Positions 16,049 to 25,016 of a stretch of DNA of 64,000 nt are shown here, one piece after another. Source of the DNA: an uncultured Pseudoxanthomonas sp. (GTDB lineage Bacteria > Pseudomonadota > Gammaproteobacteria > Xanthomonadales > Xanthomonadaceae); assembly GCA_946479745.1 (NCBI GenBank), contig CAMLGZ010000001.1, positions 186,001-250,000 on the forward strand, read 5' to 3'. The first letter of the stretch is position 1, and every line of letters begins with the position of its first letter. A program made the position numbers and the translations under genes. Below the pieces are notes generated by a model that made no database searches, was not told the DNA's origin, and worked only from the letters and a program-made list of their open reading frames with translations.

Positions 16049-17164
16049 ATGCTGATCGGCGTCCCCAAGGAAATAAAAAACCACGAATACCGCATCGGCC
16101 TGACGCCGGCCGGCGCCCGCGAACTGGTCGCCAACGGCCACAGCGTCCTGGTGCAGAAGGACGGCGGCAAGTCCATCGGTCTGACCGATGAGATGTATGT
16201 GCGCGCAGGTGCGGAAATCGTGGACAGCGCCGAGGAAATCTTCAAGCGCGCCGACATGATCATCAAGGTCAAGGAGCCGCAGCCGGTGGAATGCGCCATG
16301 CTGCGCCCCGGCCAGGTGCTCTACACCTACCTGCATCTGGCGCCGGATCCGGAACAGACCAAGGCACTGGTGAAATCCGGCGCCACCTGCATCGCCTACG
16401 AAACCGTCACCGACCGCAAGGGCGGCCTGCCGCTGCTGGCGCCGATGAGCGAAGTGGCTGGACGCATGTCGATCCAGGCCGGCGCGCATGCGCTGGAAAA
16501 AGCGCAGGGCGGTTCCGGCGTACTGCTGGGTGGCGTGCCCGGCGTGAAGCCGGCCGAAGTGCTGGTGATCGGCGGCGGCGTGGTGGGCATCAACGCAGCG
16601 CGCATGGCGATGGGCATGAACGCGCACGTGACCATCCTGGATCGTTCGCTGGATCGCCTGAAGTACCTCGATGAAGTCTATGGCGACCGCTTGACCACGA
16701 TCTATTCCACCCACGATGCGATCGAAGAACGCCTGCCGGACACCGATCTGGTGATCGGCGCGGTGCTGATTCCCGGCGCCGCCGCACCCAAGCTGGTGTC
16801 GCGTGCGCAGTTGAAGCTGATGCGTCCGGGTTCGGTGCTGGTGGACGTGGCTATCGACCAGGGCGGCTGCTTTGAAACCAGCAAGGCCACCACCCATCAG
16901 AACCCGACCTACGAAGTGGATGGCATCGTTCACTACTGCGTGGCCAACATGCCCGGCGGCGTGGCCCGCACTTCGACCTTCGCACTGACCAACGCCACCC
17001 TGCCCTTCGCCGTGCAGCTGGCCAACAAGGGTGCACGCCAGGCGATGCTGGACGACGAGCACCTGCTCAACGGCTTGAACGTGCACGACGGCAAGATCAC
17101 CTACAAGGCGGTCGCCGACGACCTGGGTTACGAGTACGTGCCTTCGACCAAGGCGCTGGGCTGA
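16049..17164 (+). CDS. ald: Alanine dehydrogenase
   Basis: A 371-residue NAD-dependent enzyme converting L-alanine to pyruvate, ammonia and [24 protein letters not shown] (1-20) is the classic N-terminal signature, with Lys 75 (IIKVKEPQ) and His 96 (YTYLHLA) as the active-site residues. [15 protein letters not shown] (173-187) is the NAD-binding fold, and [14 protein letters not shown] lies in the hinge/NAD region. It follows the omega-aminotransferase by 73 bases on the same strand and a GGAGAG ribosome-binding site precedes it. Together they could regenerate pyruvate while releasing polyamine nitrogen as ammonia. Confidence 0.95.
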   Translation: MLIGVPKEIKNHEYRIGLTPAGARELVANGHSVLVQKDGGKSIGLTDEMYVRAGAEIVDSAEEIFKRADMIIKVKEPQPVECAMLRPGQVLYTYLHLAPDPEQTKALVKSGATCIAYETVTDRKGGLPLLAPMSEVAGRMSIQAGAHALEKAQGGSGVLLGGVPGVKPAEVLVIGGGVVGINAARMAMGMNAHVTILDRSLDRLKYLDEVYGDRLTTIYSTHDAIEERLPDTDLVIGAVLIPGAAAPKLVSRAQLKLMRPGSVLVDVAIDQGGCFETSKATTHQNPTYEVDGIVHYCVANMPGGVARTSTFALTNATLPFAVQLANKGARQAMLDDEHLLNGLNVHDGKITYKAVADDLGYEYVPSTKALG

Positions 17165-17180
17165 GCCAGCAGCAGCCTCT

Positions 17181-17250
17181 GTAGGAGCGGGCCCTGCCCG
17201 CGATGAAGCTTTACAGTTAGAGCTTCGTCGCGGGCAGGGCCCGCTCCTGC
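17181..17250. repeat. GTAG-type REP pair (GGAGCGGGCCC family)
   Basis: GTAGGAGCGGGCCCTGCCCGC is mirrored about 30 bases on; the closing CTAC has drifted to CTGC. It separates the convergent ald and rlmKL genes. Confidence 0.85.
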
Positions 17251-17261
17251 AAGATCAGACG

Positions 17262-19397
17262 TCAGAGGCGCTGAAGGCGCCAGCAGCGGTGAATCCGCGC
17301 ATTGCGCTCGAAATCCGGCGGAATCGTCTGCGTGGTGATGTCCTCGCATTCCGCGAACTCCGCCACCGCTTCAGCATCGAGCTTGAAACGCCGGAAATTG
17401 TTGGAGAAATACAACACACCCTCGGTAGTCAGGCGGTCCACGCAGGCGCGCAGCAGGCGTACGTGTTCGCGCTGGATGTCGAAATCGTCGGCGCGTGCGG
17501 AATTGGAGAACGTCGGCGGGTCGCAGAAGATCACGTCGTAGCGGTTCTTCTCCGCTTCCAGCCAGCGCAGGGCGTCGGCCTGCACCAAACGATGCTGGGC
17601 GCCGGCGAAACCATTCAAGGATAGATTGGCCGCGCACCACTCCAGGTAAGTGCCGGACAAGTCCACGCTGGTCGTCGAATCCGCACCGGCCACCGCCGCC
17701 TGCACCGAGGCGACGCCGGTGTAGGAGAACAGATTGAGGAAACGCTTGCCGCGCGCTTCCGCCGCCATGTGCCGGCGCAGTGGGCGGTGATCCAGGAACA
17801 GCCCCGTGTCCAGATAGTCGAACAGATTGACCTGCAGCAGGGCGCCATTCTCGCGCACCTGCAACAGCTCGCCGCGCTGTTCGAATTTTCCGTACTTGCT
17901 GCCGCCCTTGCCGCGCTCGCGGGATTTCATCGCCACCTGTTCGGCCGGCACCGCGAACACCTCGCGGGCCGCGGCCAGCAGTTCGTTGCGTCGGCGACGC
18001 ACGTCGGCCTCGGGGATCTCTTCCGGTGCGGCGTATTCCTGCACGTGCAGGAAAGTGCGCATATCGCCCTTTGCTTCCTTGTACACATCGATGGCCGCGG
18101 CGTACTCGGGCAAGTCCGCATCGTAGGCGCGGAAACAGCTCACTTCTTCGCGTGAGGTCCAGGACTTCAACTTGCGCAGGTTCTTGCGCAGACGGTTGGC
18201 GACCATCAACGCGCCTTCGGAAAGCTCGCGCGGCACGCTGCTTTCCTGCTTCGGCGGACCGACCGGGTCGCAGACGATCAATGCGCATTCGATCGCGCCG
18301 TTGAAGATCTGGTATTTCTTGCTGGCGCGCAGACCGGTGGCATAAGCCAGCTCCGGATTGCCGCACAACAGGCTGGCGCGCCACAGCGGCACCGTGCGCC
18401 TGAGCGCATCGCCAAGCTTGCGGTAAAGCGTGTTATCGGCCGCCAACCGCTCGTCGTACGGCGGATTGCAGGCCACGGTGCCGCGTTCGAAAGGCGGCGC
18501 TTGCAGGTCGCCCACATCGCGGGTGCCGAACCAGATGTCGTCGGCCACGCCCGCCACTTCGGCGTTCTCGCGCGCGGCTCTTATCGCATGAGGATCGATA
18601 TCGCTACCGAACATCGCCTGCTTCAACGCCGACCTGCCCTTCTCCTCGCGTTGCTTCGCTTCTTCGACCAGCCCTTTCCAACTCTCGACATCGAATCCGA
18701 GCCAACGGCTGGGCAGGCTGCGTCCGTGCCGCTGCAATCCGGGAGCGACATCGGCCGCCATCAGCGCGCCTTCGATCAGCAAGGTGCCGCTGCCGCACAT
18801 GGGATCGAGCAAGGCCCCGCCTTCGTGGTAGATCTTCGGCCAGCCACCGCGCATCAGGACGGCGGCGGCCAGATTCTCTTTCAGGGGCGCATCGTTCTGC
18901 ACGTTGCGCCAGCCGCGGCGATGCATCGGCCCGCCGCCCAGATCGATGGAGATCGTGGCCCGGCCCTTGCGCAGCGACAGATTGATGCGCACGTCTGGAT
19001 TGTCCACATCTACCGACGGGCGCTCCTGCCCCTGCGCACGCAAAGTGTCGACCACCGCGTCCTTGACCCGCTGCGCGGCATAGCGCGCGTGGGTGATGGC
19101 CTCGCCGGAAACGTGCGCATCCACCGACAGCGTGTGCTCGGAGCGCAGGTGTTCCTGCCAGGGAATGGCCGCGACGCCATCGTAGAGCGCCAGCTCGTTC
19201 AGGCATTCGAATTCGGCGATCGGCCACAGCACGCGGCTGGCCAGCCGCGACCACAGCACCGCGCGCTGCGCGTCGGCCAATTCGCCTTCGGCATTGGCGC
19301 CGGAGACGGTGGCGGTGGCCTTGGCAACGCCCAGCGACAACAGCTCGTCGACGAGCAGGTATTCCAGGCCTTTGCCGCAGGAAACGAAGAATTTCAA
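17262..19397 (-). CDS. rlmKL: Bifunctional 23S rRNA methyltransferase RlmKL
   Basis: A 711-residue fusion of RlmL (m2G2445) and RlmK (m7G2069) activities, the usual length in gamma-proteobacteria. The N-terminus [16 protein letters not shown] leads into a THUMP RNA-binding domain. The RlmL part has the PMCGSGT SAM loop and catalytic NPPY (311-314). The C-terminal RlmK part has [11 protein letters not shown] and [11 protein letters not shown] with CDPP at 625-628. Both modify the peptidyl-transferase region of 23S rRNA during assembly. The start is a TTG, supported by an upstream AGGA at a suitable distance and by alignment of the first residues with the family. Confidence 0.95.
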   Translation of the reverse strand: MKFFVSCGKGLEYLLVDELLSLGVAKATATVSGANAEGELADAQRAVLWSRLASRVLWPIAEFECLNELALYDGVAAIPWQEHLRSEHTLSVDAHVSGEAITHARYAAQRVKDAVVDTLRAQGQERPSVDVDNPDVRINLSLRKGRATISIDLGGGPMHRRGWRNVQNDAPLKENLAAAVLMRGGWPKIYHEGGALLDPMCGSGTLLIEGALMAADVAPGLQRHGRSLPSRWLGFDVESWKGLVEEAKQREEKGRSALKQAMFGSDIDPHAIRAARENAEVAGVADDIWFGTRDVGDLQAPPFERGTVACNPPYDERLAADNTLYRKLGDALRRTVPLWRASLLCGNPELAYATGLRASKKYQIFNGAIECALIVCDPVGPPKQESSVPRELSEGALMVANRLRKNLRKLKSWTSREEVSCFRAYDADLPEYAAAIDVYKEAKGDMRTFLHVQEYAAPEEIPEADVRRRRNELLAAAREVFAVPAEQVAMKSRERGKGGSKYGKFEQRGELLQVRENGALLQVNLFDYLDTGLFLDHRPLRRHMAAEARGKRFLNLFSYTGVASVQAAVAGADSTTSVDLSGTYLEWCAANLSLNGFAGAQHRLVQADALRWLEAEKNRYDVIFCDPPTFSNSARADDFDIQREHVRLLRACVDRLTTEGVLYFSNNFRRFKLDAEAVAEFAECEDITTQTIPPDFERNARIHRCWRLQRL

Positions 19398-19423
19398 AGT
19401 TATTCCTAAATTTTCTCGGAGTC

Positions 19424-19557
19424 GTCATCCCAGCGAAAGCTGGGATCCATCTTGATCTTCGCGACGAAGCAGGGTTACGCGACCAAAATCAAGATCAAAA
19501 TCAAAATGGATCCCAGCTTGACCAGCCATTCGGCTGTTAAAGACCGCTGGGATGACG
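19424..19557. repeat. Pair of GGATCCCAGC palindromic repeats, one with an expanded loop
   Basis: One normal copy (19424-19448) and one inverted copy (19506-19557) flank an ATCAAGATC-rich stretch in the 185-base gap between rlmKL and the hydrolase gene. The second copy carries about 25 extra bases in its loop, including a small CAGCC/GGCTG stem. Confidence 0.65.
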
Positions 19558-19582
19558 TTGTTCATTTGATCAAGACGTTTAA

Positions 19583-20125
19583 TTAAATCGACTGCAATAG
19601 CTGCGCGAACGCTTCTGCAGAAGCCTCCACATGCTCCGACAGTCGGTGCGTATCGTTCACCAGCAACAAGCGCGCGCGGCGCGCATGCGCCCAATCGACT
19701 ACTTGTTGCGCGAGAATCAGTTCGTCGTCCCAACCATGGATGATCGAAGTCGGTACCGCAGCAGCATCCAGGTTTTCCAGCCGACCCATGGTCGTAGGCG
19801 GCGCCATCAGAAACAGAGCGGCCACCGGCACCTCCAGCGACACGCGTGCGGAAATGTAGGCGCCCAGACTGGAGCCGGCCAATACCAACGGCCCGCGTTG
19901 TGCCGCTTCGGCGGCCAGCGCCAGCAAATGCGCCTGGCGCGCTTCCACATCGCCGAGTTCGCTGAGGTCGCGGCGCGCGTCGAAACCGGTGTAGTCCGGA
20001 CGCTCATGGGTCCAGCCCAGGCGTCCGGCGGCGGCGGCCAGCGCGGTGACCTTGGTGGCATCCGGACCGCTTTCGAATCCGTGCGAAAGAATGCAGTGGC
20101 CCTTCCCGGCAAAAGACCGACTCAC
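19583..20125 (-). CDS. Small alpha/beta-hydrolase
   Basis: A 180-residue predicted serine hydrolase. HGFESGPDATK follows the first strand (oxyanion region), AGSSLGAY (83-90) holds nucleophile Ser 86 of a GxSxG elbow, HGWDDELI (130-137) offers the acid at Asp 133 or 134, and NDTHRLSEH (157-165) offers the catalytic His. Size and layout resemble compact YqiA/YcfP-like esterases. The GTG start overlaps the stop of the MOSC gene (GTGA), so the pair is translationally coupled. The substrate is unknown. Confidence 0.78.
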   Translation of the reverse strand: MSRSFAGKGHCILSHGFESGPDATKVTALAAAAGRLGWTHERPDYTGFDARRDLSELGDVEARQAHLLALAAEAAQRGPLVLAGSSLGAYISARVSLEVPVAALFLMAPPTTMGRLENLDAAAVPTSIIHGWDDELILAQQVVDWAHARRARLLLVNDTHRLSEHVEASAEAFAQLLQSI

Positions 20126-20616
20126 AACGCGACCACTTCGTCGCCCACGCGGAAATTCCCGCCGGACACGATGCGCGCGCAAAGTCCGCCCATACCGCGC
20201 ATGGCGTTGTAACCGCCCGCGCCCAAAGCCGCTTCCATGCGCGAGCATGGGTCGCAGGACTCGGTACCTTCCAGCACCACCTCGCCGATGCGGAACCGGC
20301 GATCCTTCAACGCGATCAACGGAATGCCGGACACCACCACGTTCCGCCGCAACAAAGCGGGCTCGACGCCGCGTCCGGCCAGCGACGCGATGACCGGCAA
20401 GTGCTCGGCCTGGATCAGGGTGATGCCGCGCTTGCCGCTGCCGCCCTTGTAACGGTCGCCGCGCAGACCGCCGTCGGCGACCGCTTCGACCGACTCGACC
20501 GCGTTCATCCATTCGTCGCGCGCCGGACGCAGGCCTATCCATTGCACCGTGCCGACCTGCGGCAAGGTAGCCATGAGCTTGGCGAGTTCGGAGTCGGGGT
20601 TGAGCGGCATCGGCAT
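20122..20616 (-). CDS. MOSC domain protein
   Basis: A 164-residue protein with a MOSC fold (molybdenum cofactor sulfurase C-terminal type). DGGLRGDRYKGG (68-79), GKRGITLIQAEHL, LRRNVVVSG and the Cys-containing GTESCDPCSRME are the family's conserved stretches; the Cys residue is thought to carry or bind sulfur or metal. MOSC proteins such as YiiM and YuaD detoxify N-hydroxylated bases or handle sulfur for metal centres; the exact role here is not deducible. It is the first gene of a coupled pair with the hydrolase. Confidence 0.85.
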   Translation of the reverse strand: MPMPLNPDSELAKLMATLPQVGTVQWIGLRPARDEWMNAVESVEAVADGGLRGDRYKGGSGKRGITLIQAEHLPVIASLAGRGVEPALLRRNVVVSGIPLIALKDRRFRIGEVVLEGTESCDPCSRMEAALGAGGYNAMRGMGGLCARIVSGGNFRVGDEVVAL

Positions 20617-20725
20617 GTTCCTGCGGCGGACAGGCGCCCGCGCGAACCGCCAGTTTACTTGACCGCGCCTGTGCGGGCCGCAGCGGCGGGTTCAGCCTTG
20701 CGGGCCGGGTGCTAGCATTCCGGGC

Positions 20726-21298
20726 ATGCTCCCCGACCCGCCGCCCGTGATCTTCTCGCCCCTGCCCTACGAGTCGTTGCTGGACGAGCGTCCGCGCAAC
20801 CGGATCGACGTGGTGGTGATCCATTGCACCGAACTGCCCGACCTGGCCATGGCGCGCAGTTTCGGCGAACAGGTGCGGTACGACTCCGGCACCGGCAACA
20901 GCGGCCACTACTACATCGACCGCGACGGCAGCGTGCACCAGTACGTGGCGCTGGAACGCGTCGCCCACCACGTGCGCGGCTACAACCCGCGCGCCATCGG
21001 CATCGAACTGGTCAACACCGGCCGTTATCCGGACTGGCTGGCGGCTGGCAACCAGTCGATGCGGGAGACCTACACCGAGCAGCAGATCATCGCCTTGGTG
21101 GCCTTGCTGAATCATCTGCAGCGGGAATTGCCTTCGCTGAAGTTCATTGCCGGCCACGAGGAACTGGACACCAACGAGGTCCCCGCCAGCGACGACGAAG
21201 AGGTTCTGGTGCATAGGAAACTGGATCCGGGCCCGCTATTCCCGTGGGATCGGGTGATGCGGGCGATCACACTCAAACGGCTCGATCCCTCCTTGTAG
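20726..21298 (+). CDS. N-acetylmuramoyl-L-alanine amidase, AmpD-like (Amidase_2)
   Basis: A 190-residue zinc amidase. VVIHCTE gives zinc ligand His 33, IAGHEELD gives His 144 and RKLDPGP gives Asp 167; Glu 94 in IGIELVN is the probable catalytic acid. HYYIDRDGSVHQYV (61-74) is typical of the fold. Such enzymes cut the bond between MurNAc and the L-alanine of peptidoglycan stems; cytoplasmic AmpD recycles anhydro-muropeptides and so keeps ampC uninduced. There is no signal peptide, which favours a recycling role. The TAG stop is part of the GTAG head of the following REP. Confidence 0.85.
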   Translation: MLPDPPPVIFSPLPYESLLDERPRNRIDVVVIHCTELPDLAMARSFGEQVRYDSGTGNSGHYYIDRDGSVHQYVALERVAHHVRGYNPRAIGIELVNTGRYPDWLAAGNQSMRETYTEQQIIALVALLNHLQRELPSLKFIAGHEELDTNEVPASDDEEVLVHRKLDPGPLFPWDRVMRAITLKRLDPSL

Positions 21299-21365
21299 GA
21301 GCGCCCCATGGGCGCGAGTTTTAAGGTTATTCACGCAAGAGCTCGCGCCCATGGGGCGCTCCTAC
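21295..21365. repeat. GTAG-type REP pair (GGAGCGCCCCATGGGCGC family)
   Basis: GTAGGAGCGCCCCATGGGCGC is mirrored to end in CTAC at 21365. It begins inside the stop codon of the amidase gene and ends 9 bases before a TATAAT box for tesB. Confidence 0.85.
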
Positions 21366-21374
21366 AGGGGCCGG

Positions 21375-21380
21375 TATAAT
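21375..21380 (+). promoter_or_regulatory. Candidate -10 box for tesB
   Basis: A perfect TATAAT lies 29 bases upstream of the tesB start codon, directly after the REP. No good -35 hexamer is visible, since the REP arm occupies that place. Confidence 0.35.
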
Positions 21381-21409
21381 TTGCCGAACGCCTCCCCTCC
21401 GGAATTCCC

Positions 21410-22324
21410 TTGTCCCCCAGTCCCGAACCCGTCGTCAGCGAACTGATCGAGCTGCTCTCGCTGGAGCGGCTGGAAGACAACCTGTTCCGCGGCCAGAGCC
21501 GCGATATCGGCACCAAGTACGTGTTCGGCGGCCAGGTGCTGGGCCAGGCACTGTCCGCGGCGCAAGCCACGGTGGAAGACAGTGGCCGCATGGCCCATTC
21601 GCTGCACGCCTATTTCCTGCGCGCCGGCGATGTGGACCATCCCATCGTCTACGACGTGGACCGCACCCGCGATGGCGGCAGTTTTTCGGTGCGCCGCGTG
21701 ACCGCAATCCAGCACGGCAAGGTGATCTTCTTCTGCGCGGCCTCGTTCCAGGGCGAGGAACCCGAAGCGCAACAGCACCAGCTGTCGATGCCGGAAGTGC
21801 CGCGCCCTGAGGATATCGAGCCCGCGCCCGCAGTTCCCGCCGAGGTGATGGCGACCTTGCCGCCCAAGGTACAGCGCTGGCTGTCGCGGCGCGGTCCCTT
21901 CGAGTTCCGCCACGTCTACCCGCGCGACGAACTCAACCCGCCCAAGCGTCCGCCGTTCCAGCAGGTGTGGTTCCGATTGAGCGAACCGGTGGGCGATGCG
22001 CCGGAACTGCACCATGCCCTGCTTGCCTACGCCTCGGATTTCCAGCTGCTGGGCACCGCCAACTATCCGCACGGCATCAGTTACTACCAACCCAATGTGC
22101 AGATGGCGTCGCTGGACCACGCGTTGTGGTTCCACCGTCCGTTCCGCGCCGACGACTGGCTGCTGTATTCCATCGACAGCCCCAGCGCGCAGAATTCGCG
22201 CGGCCTGGCGCGCGGGCAGATCTTCACCCGCGACGGCAAGCTGGTGGCCAGCACCGCGCAGGAAGGACTGATCCGCGTAGTGCCCGATAGCGGCGCCGCG
22301 GCGCTGGTCCCGGCCAAGGAGTAG
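21410..22324 (+). CDS. tesB: Acyl-CoA thioesterase II
   Basis: A 304-residue double hot-dog thioesterase, hydrolysing medium- and long-chain acyl-CoA in the cytoplasm. LFRGQSRDIGTKYVFGGQVL begins the first hot-dog domain; HSLHAYFLRAGD and SFSVRRVTAIQHGKVIFF are conserved. The second domain has ASDFQLLG (catalytic Asp), QMASLDHALWFHRPF and LARGQIFTRDGKLVAS (catalytic Gln). The start is a TTG with no strong Shine-Dalgarno; no better in-frame start exists before the conserved region. The next gene starts 2 bases after the stop. Confidence 0.92.
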   Translation: MSPSPEPVVSELIELLSLERLEDNLFRGQSRDIGTKYVFGGQVLGQALSAAQATVEDSGRMAHSLHAYFLRAGDVDHPIVYDVDRTRDGGSFSVRRVTAIQHGKVIFFCAASFQGEEPEAQQHQLSMPEVPRPEDIEPAPAVPAEVMATLPPKVQRWLSRRGPFEFRHVYPRDELNPPKRPPFQQVWFRLSEPVGDAPELHHALLAYASDFQLLGTANYPHGISYYQPNVQMASLDHALWFHRPFRADDWLLYSIDSPSAQNSRGLARGQIFTRDGKLVASTAQEGLIRVVPDSGAAALVPAKE

Positions 22325-22326
22325 GC

Positions 22327-22857
22327 ATGCGCCAGGTCTTCACCAGCCTGCGGGTCGAAACCGTCGAAGGCGTGGCCAAACTGCTGGAAGAAGCCGGCAT
22401 CGAGGTCTACCTGGCCAACGGGCGCTCCTACCACAGCAAGCGCGGCGGGCAGTTCAGCTATGCCGAGCCGATGAAGCTCAAGCAGCAGCCCAGCGTCTGG
22501 GTGAAACGCGCCGAGGACCAGCCGCGTGCGCGCGAAATCCTGCGCGCCGCAGGACTGCTGGCGACCACGCGCCCGAGCCCCGATGCCCCTCTGGTTTTCG
22601 CGGGCGGCGATGCAGTCGATGAACCGAAGAAGCGTCCACTGGCCTGGCGGATCCGCATCGCGTTGCTGATAGCGATCGCTATCGCGGCACTGGTGACGGT
22701 GCTGCGTCCAAGCCCGGTGCCGGAGGCCGCTCCACCCGTGCCGCAGCAAGCACCCTTGCCAGCGCAAGCGGAACCGCAAGCCGCGCCGCAACCGGTCCCG
22801 GCGGAAGAGGAAGAAGTCCGCGTGCGTATCTCGGCGCCACCGCCCGGCAAACCCTAG
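22327..22857 (+). CDS. DUF2007-domain membrane protein ('pathogenicity-like' protein)
   Basis: A 176-residue protein. Residues 1-75 resemble the DUF2007 (putative signal-transducing) fold: VETVEGVAKLLEEAGIEVYL, then VWVKRAEDQPRAREIL. A single membrane segment (about 108-125, IRIALLIAIAIAALVTV) follows, then a Pro/Ala/Glu-rich tail ending in RVRISAPPPGKP. The order suggests a cytoplasmic sensor-like head and an extended tail outside the membrane. Xanthomonad homologues are often labelled pathogenicity-like protein, but I know of no defined function. It is almost certainly co-transcribed with tesB (2-base gap). Confidence 0.75.
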   Translation: MRQVFTSLRVETVEGVAKLLEEAGIEVYLANGRSYHSKRGGQFSYAEPMKLKQQPSVWVKRAEDQPRAREILRAAGLLATTRPSPDAPLVFAGGDAVDEPKKRPLAWRIRIALLIAIAIAALVTVLRPSPVPEAAPPVPQQAPLPAQAEPQAAPQPVPAEEEEVRVRISAPPPGKP

Positions 22858-22942
22858 CCGAAACGCCTCCCATCCTCGTGGTCACATTCCCCGGCCCGCG
22901 CCGTCCTGTCTTGTATCGACACAGCTGCCAGGACCGCATCCG

Positions 22943-24130
22943 ATGAACGCCGAAGCTCTAGACCTGATGCTGCAACGCGACCTGCCCGCGGCAGCCCGCG
23001 GCGACCAGACCGCTTACGGCCGCATCGTCGTCGCCTGTCAAAACACGGTCACCGCCATCGCCTTGGCCATTACCCGCGATGTGGCCGCCAGCGAAGACAT
23101 CGCCCAGGAAGCTTTCCTCAAGGCCTGGCAGCAGCTCAACCGCCTGAAGAACGCGGCCAGCTTCCTGCCCTGGCTGCGCCAGATCACCCGCAACCTGGCC
23201 CGCGACCACCTGCGCGCCAACCGCAACCGGCCATTGACCGGGGAAAGCGCCGACCTGGCCATCGAAATGGCGGCCGATCCGTCGCCCACGCCGGGCGAAC
23301 GGTTGCTGCAGACCGAAGAAGAGATCGTGGCGACGGACATCATTTCGGCGCTGCCCGAAGAAAGCCGCGAAACCCTGCTGCTGTATTACCGCGAAGGGCA
23401 GAGTTCGCAACAGGTCGCCTCTTTGCTCGGATTGAGCGACGCCGCTGTCCGCAAGCGCCTGTCGCGTGCGCGCGGCAACGTACGCGAGGAAATGCTCAAG
23501 CGTTTCGGCGAGTTCGCGCGCGCCACCGCGCCTAGCGCCGCATTCGCCGTGGCGGTGAGCAGCGCGTTGATGGTGACCGCGCCTGCCGCCAGTGCCGCCG
23601 TGCTCATTGGCGCCGGCGCAGTGGGTTCGGGCGCGGGGAAATTGGGAGCGGGCGGACTTGGCGCTTCGGCCGTCAACGGCGGTGTCGCACTCGGCGCATG
23701 GGGCACGGTATTCGGCGGGCAGCTGCACATCGTCTTGCCTGCGCTGATAGGCGGCATGCTGGGCGCCTACCTGGGCGGCTTGTGCTTGTTGCGCTTTGCC
23801 GATACCGCCGACGAACGCAGGCAGATACGCGGTTTTATTTTCATGAACACCGCAACGGCCGCGATCTTCAGCATCGGTATGCTGATAGTGGTCGGCTTTA
23901 CCCGTCACTGGCTGCCGATATCGCTTTATGCCCTGACCGGCATGGCGGTCATCAACTATCAATGCCTGATACCGCTGCAACGGATCATGGCGCCATTACT
24001 GGCGCGCGATAACGCTCGACGCGGCCGTACCGGCACCAATTGGGCCTACGAAAGCATGTATGGCCGCACCGGCGTACTCATCGCCAACGTATTCGTGATC
24101 CTGGCGTTGGGCTGGTCGCTGCTCAATTAA
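22943..24130 (+). CDS. ECF-type sigma factor fused to a C-terminal multi-spanning membrane domain
   Basis: A 395-residue fusion. Residues 20-95 form sigma region 2 (ASEDIAQEAFLKAW, FLPWLRQITRNLARDHLR); 128-185 form region 4 (LPEESRETLLLYYREG, VASLLGLSDAAVRKRLSRAR). From about 195 a hydrophobic, Ala/Gly-rich segment begins and four or five membrane spans follow (about 197-225, 257-283, 298-320, 325-345, 376-394). ECF sigma factors direct RNA polymerase to stress or envelope genes and are usually held by a separate anti-sigma factor. None is adjacent, so the membrane part may tether or regulate this one in cis; release would need proteolysis or conformational change. Targets are unknown. Confidence 0.82.
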   Translation: MNAEALDLMLQRDLPAAARGDQTAYGRIVVACQNTVTAIALAITRDVAASEDIAQEAFLKAWQQLNRLKNAASFLPWLRQITRNLARDHLRANRNRPLTGESADLAIEMAADPSPTPGERLLQTEEEIVATDIISALPEESRETLLLYYREGQSSQQVASLLGLSDAAVRKRLSRARGNVREEMLKRFGEFARATAPSAAFAVAVSSALMVTAPAASAAVLIGAGAVGSGAGKLGAGGLGASAVNGGVALGAWGTVFGGQLHIVLPALIGGMLGAYLGGLCLLRFADTADERRQIRGFIFMNTATAAIFSIGMLIVVGFTRHWLPISLYALTGMAVINYQCLIPLQRIMAPLLARDNARRGRTGTNWAYESMYGRTGVLIANVFVILALGWSLLN

Positions 24131-24153
24131 GCTCGAACTGCCTGTCAACCAGC

Positions 24154-24177
24154 GTAGGTCGTGGCTACGCCCCCGAC
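24154..24177. repeat. Single GTAG-type REP (GGTCGGGGCTACGCCCC family)
   Basis: GTAGGTCGTGGCTACGCCCC, a slightly diverged single copy of the family found paired at 45484 and triple at 61860. It lies after the sigma-factor gene. Confidence 0.65.
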
Positions 24178-24221
24178 GAACCTCCACAACCCACGGATTA
24201 CCCGAACTCACGGAGAGAACC

Positions 24222-24254
24222 AAAAAAAGCCCATGCCATTTACTGGCACGGGCT
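24222..24254 (-). terminator. Rho-independent terminator of the EF-hand gene
   Basis: On the minus strand a GCCCGTGCC/GGCATGGGC stem (one mismatch) with a 7-base loop is followed by seven thymines, about 25 bases after the EF-hand gene stop. Confidence 0.85.
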
Positions 24255-24277
24255 TTGTTGCGAGAAGCAGCCCGGAA

Positions 24278-24871
24278 TCAGTTGGCGGGCTGTTCCGGCG
24301 GCATCGGCGCACGCGGGCCGCGATGCTCCATCCGCTTCGACTTGGCCGCATCCAGTTCGGCGCGGGTGAGCTTGCCGTCCTTGTCGGTATCGGCCTTGGC
24401 GAACCATTCGTCGCTGCGTTGCTTGGCGCGGATCTCATGGTCGGCGCGATCGACGAAACCATCCTTGTTGGCGTCCATCCCATCGAAACGCGAAGCCAGT
24501 TTTCCTTCGCCTGCGGTTGCCTCTGCACGGCTGATGCGGCCGTCCTTGTCGGTATCCAGTTTGGCCATCGCTTCGCGCCTGCCTTCACCGCGGGGGCCGT
24601 GGACGTCCCCGCCATGCTTGCGATCGCCACGGTACGGCCTTTCTTCCTTGCTCAGTTTGCCGTCCTTGTTCTTGTCCAGCTCGTCGAATTTTTCCGCCAG
24701 ACGGGGATGCGCAGCGGATTCCTTGCGGTCGATGACGCCGTCGCCGTTCACGTCGAGCTTGACGCGCGCGGCGGGCGCGGCGCCTTGGGCCGGCGCCTGG
24801 GTGGCGGCGAAAGCGGTGCCGGCGGACAACGCAGTGAGTACAGCCAGGGTCAGAAGGGTCTTGCGGGTCAT
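24278..24871 (-). CDS. Exported EF-hand (calcium-binding) protein with five loops
   Basis: A 197-residue protein with signal peptide MTRKTLLTLAVLTALSAGTAFA (cleavage near 22). Five EF-hand-type loops begin at Asp 40 (DVNGDGVIDRKE), Asp 66 (DKNKDGKLSKEE), Asp 106 (DTDKDGRISRAE), Asp 133 (DANKDGFVDRAD) and Asp 161 (DTDKDGKLTRAE). Each keeps the DxNxDG spacing and a final acidic residue at position 12. Such proteins bind calcium in the periplasm or outside the cell. The frame is open upstream to 25168, but the signal peptide sets the start at 24871. It has its own terminator. Confidence 0.87.
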   Translation of the reverse strand: MTRKTLLTLAVLTALSAGTAFAATQAPAQGAAPAARVKLDVNGDGVIDRKESAAHPRLAEKFDELDKNKDGKLSKEERPYRGDRKHGGDVHGPRGEGRREAMAKLDTDKDGRISRAEATAGEGKLASRFDGMDANKDGFVDRADHEIRAKQRSDEWFAKADTDKDGKLTRAELDAAKSKRMEHRGPRAPMPPEQPAN

Positions 24872-25016
24872 TTGAATCTCCGGGATAGCGTGGCGCGTTG
24901 CCGCCACTGCCAGGGATAACGCGCCTGACCCGGGCACGTTGACCGGTTTTCGTCGCCGTTCATTTTGTCGACAGTCGCAACCCACGCGATGCGCAGCGCG
25001 CAGTATCCTCCTTCCT

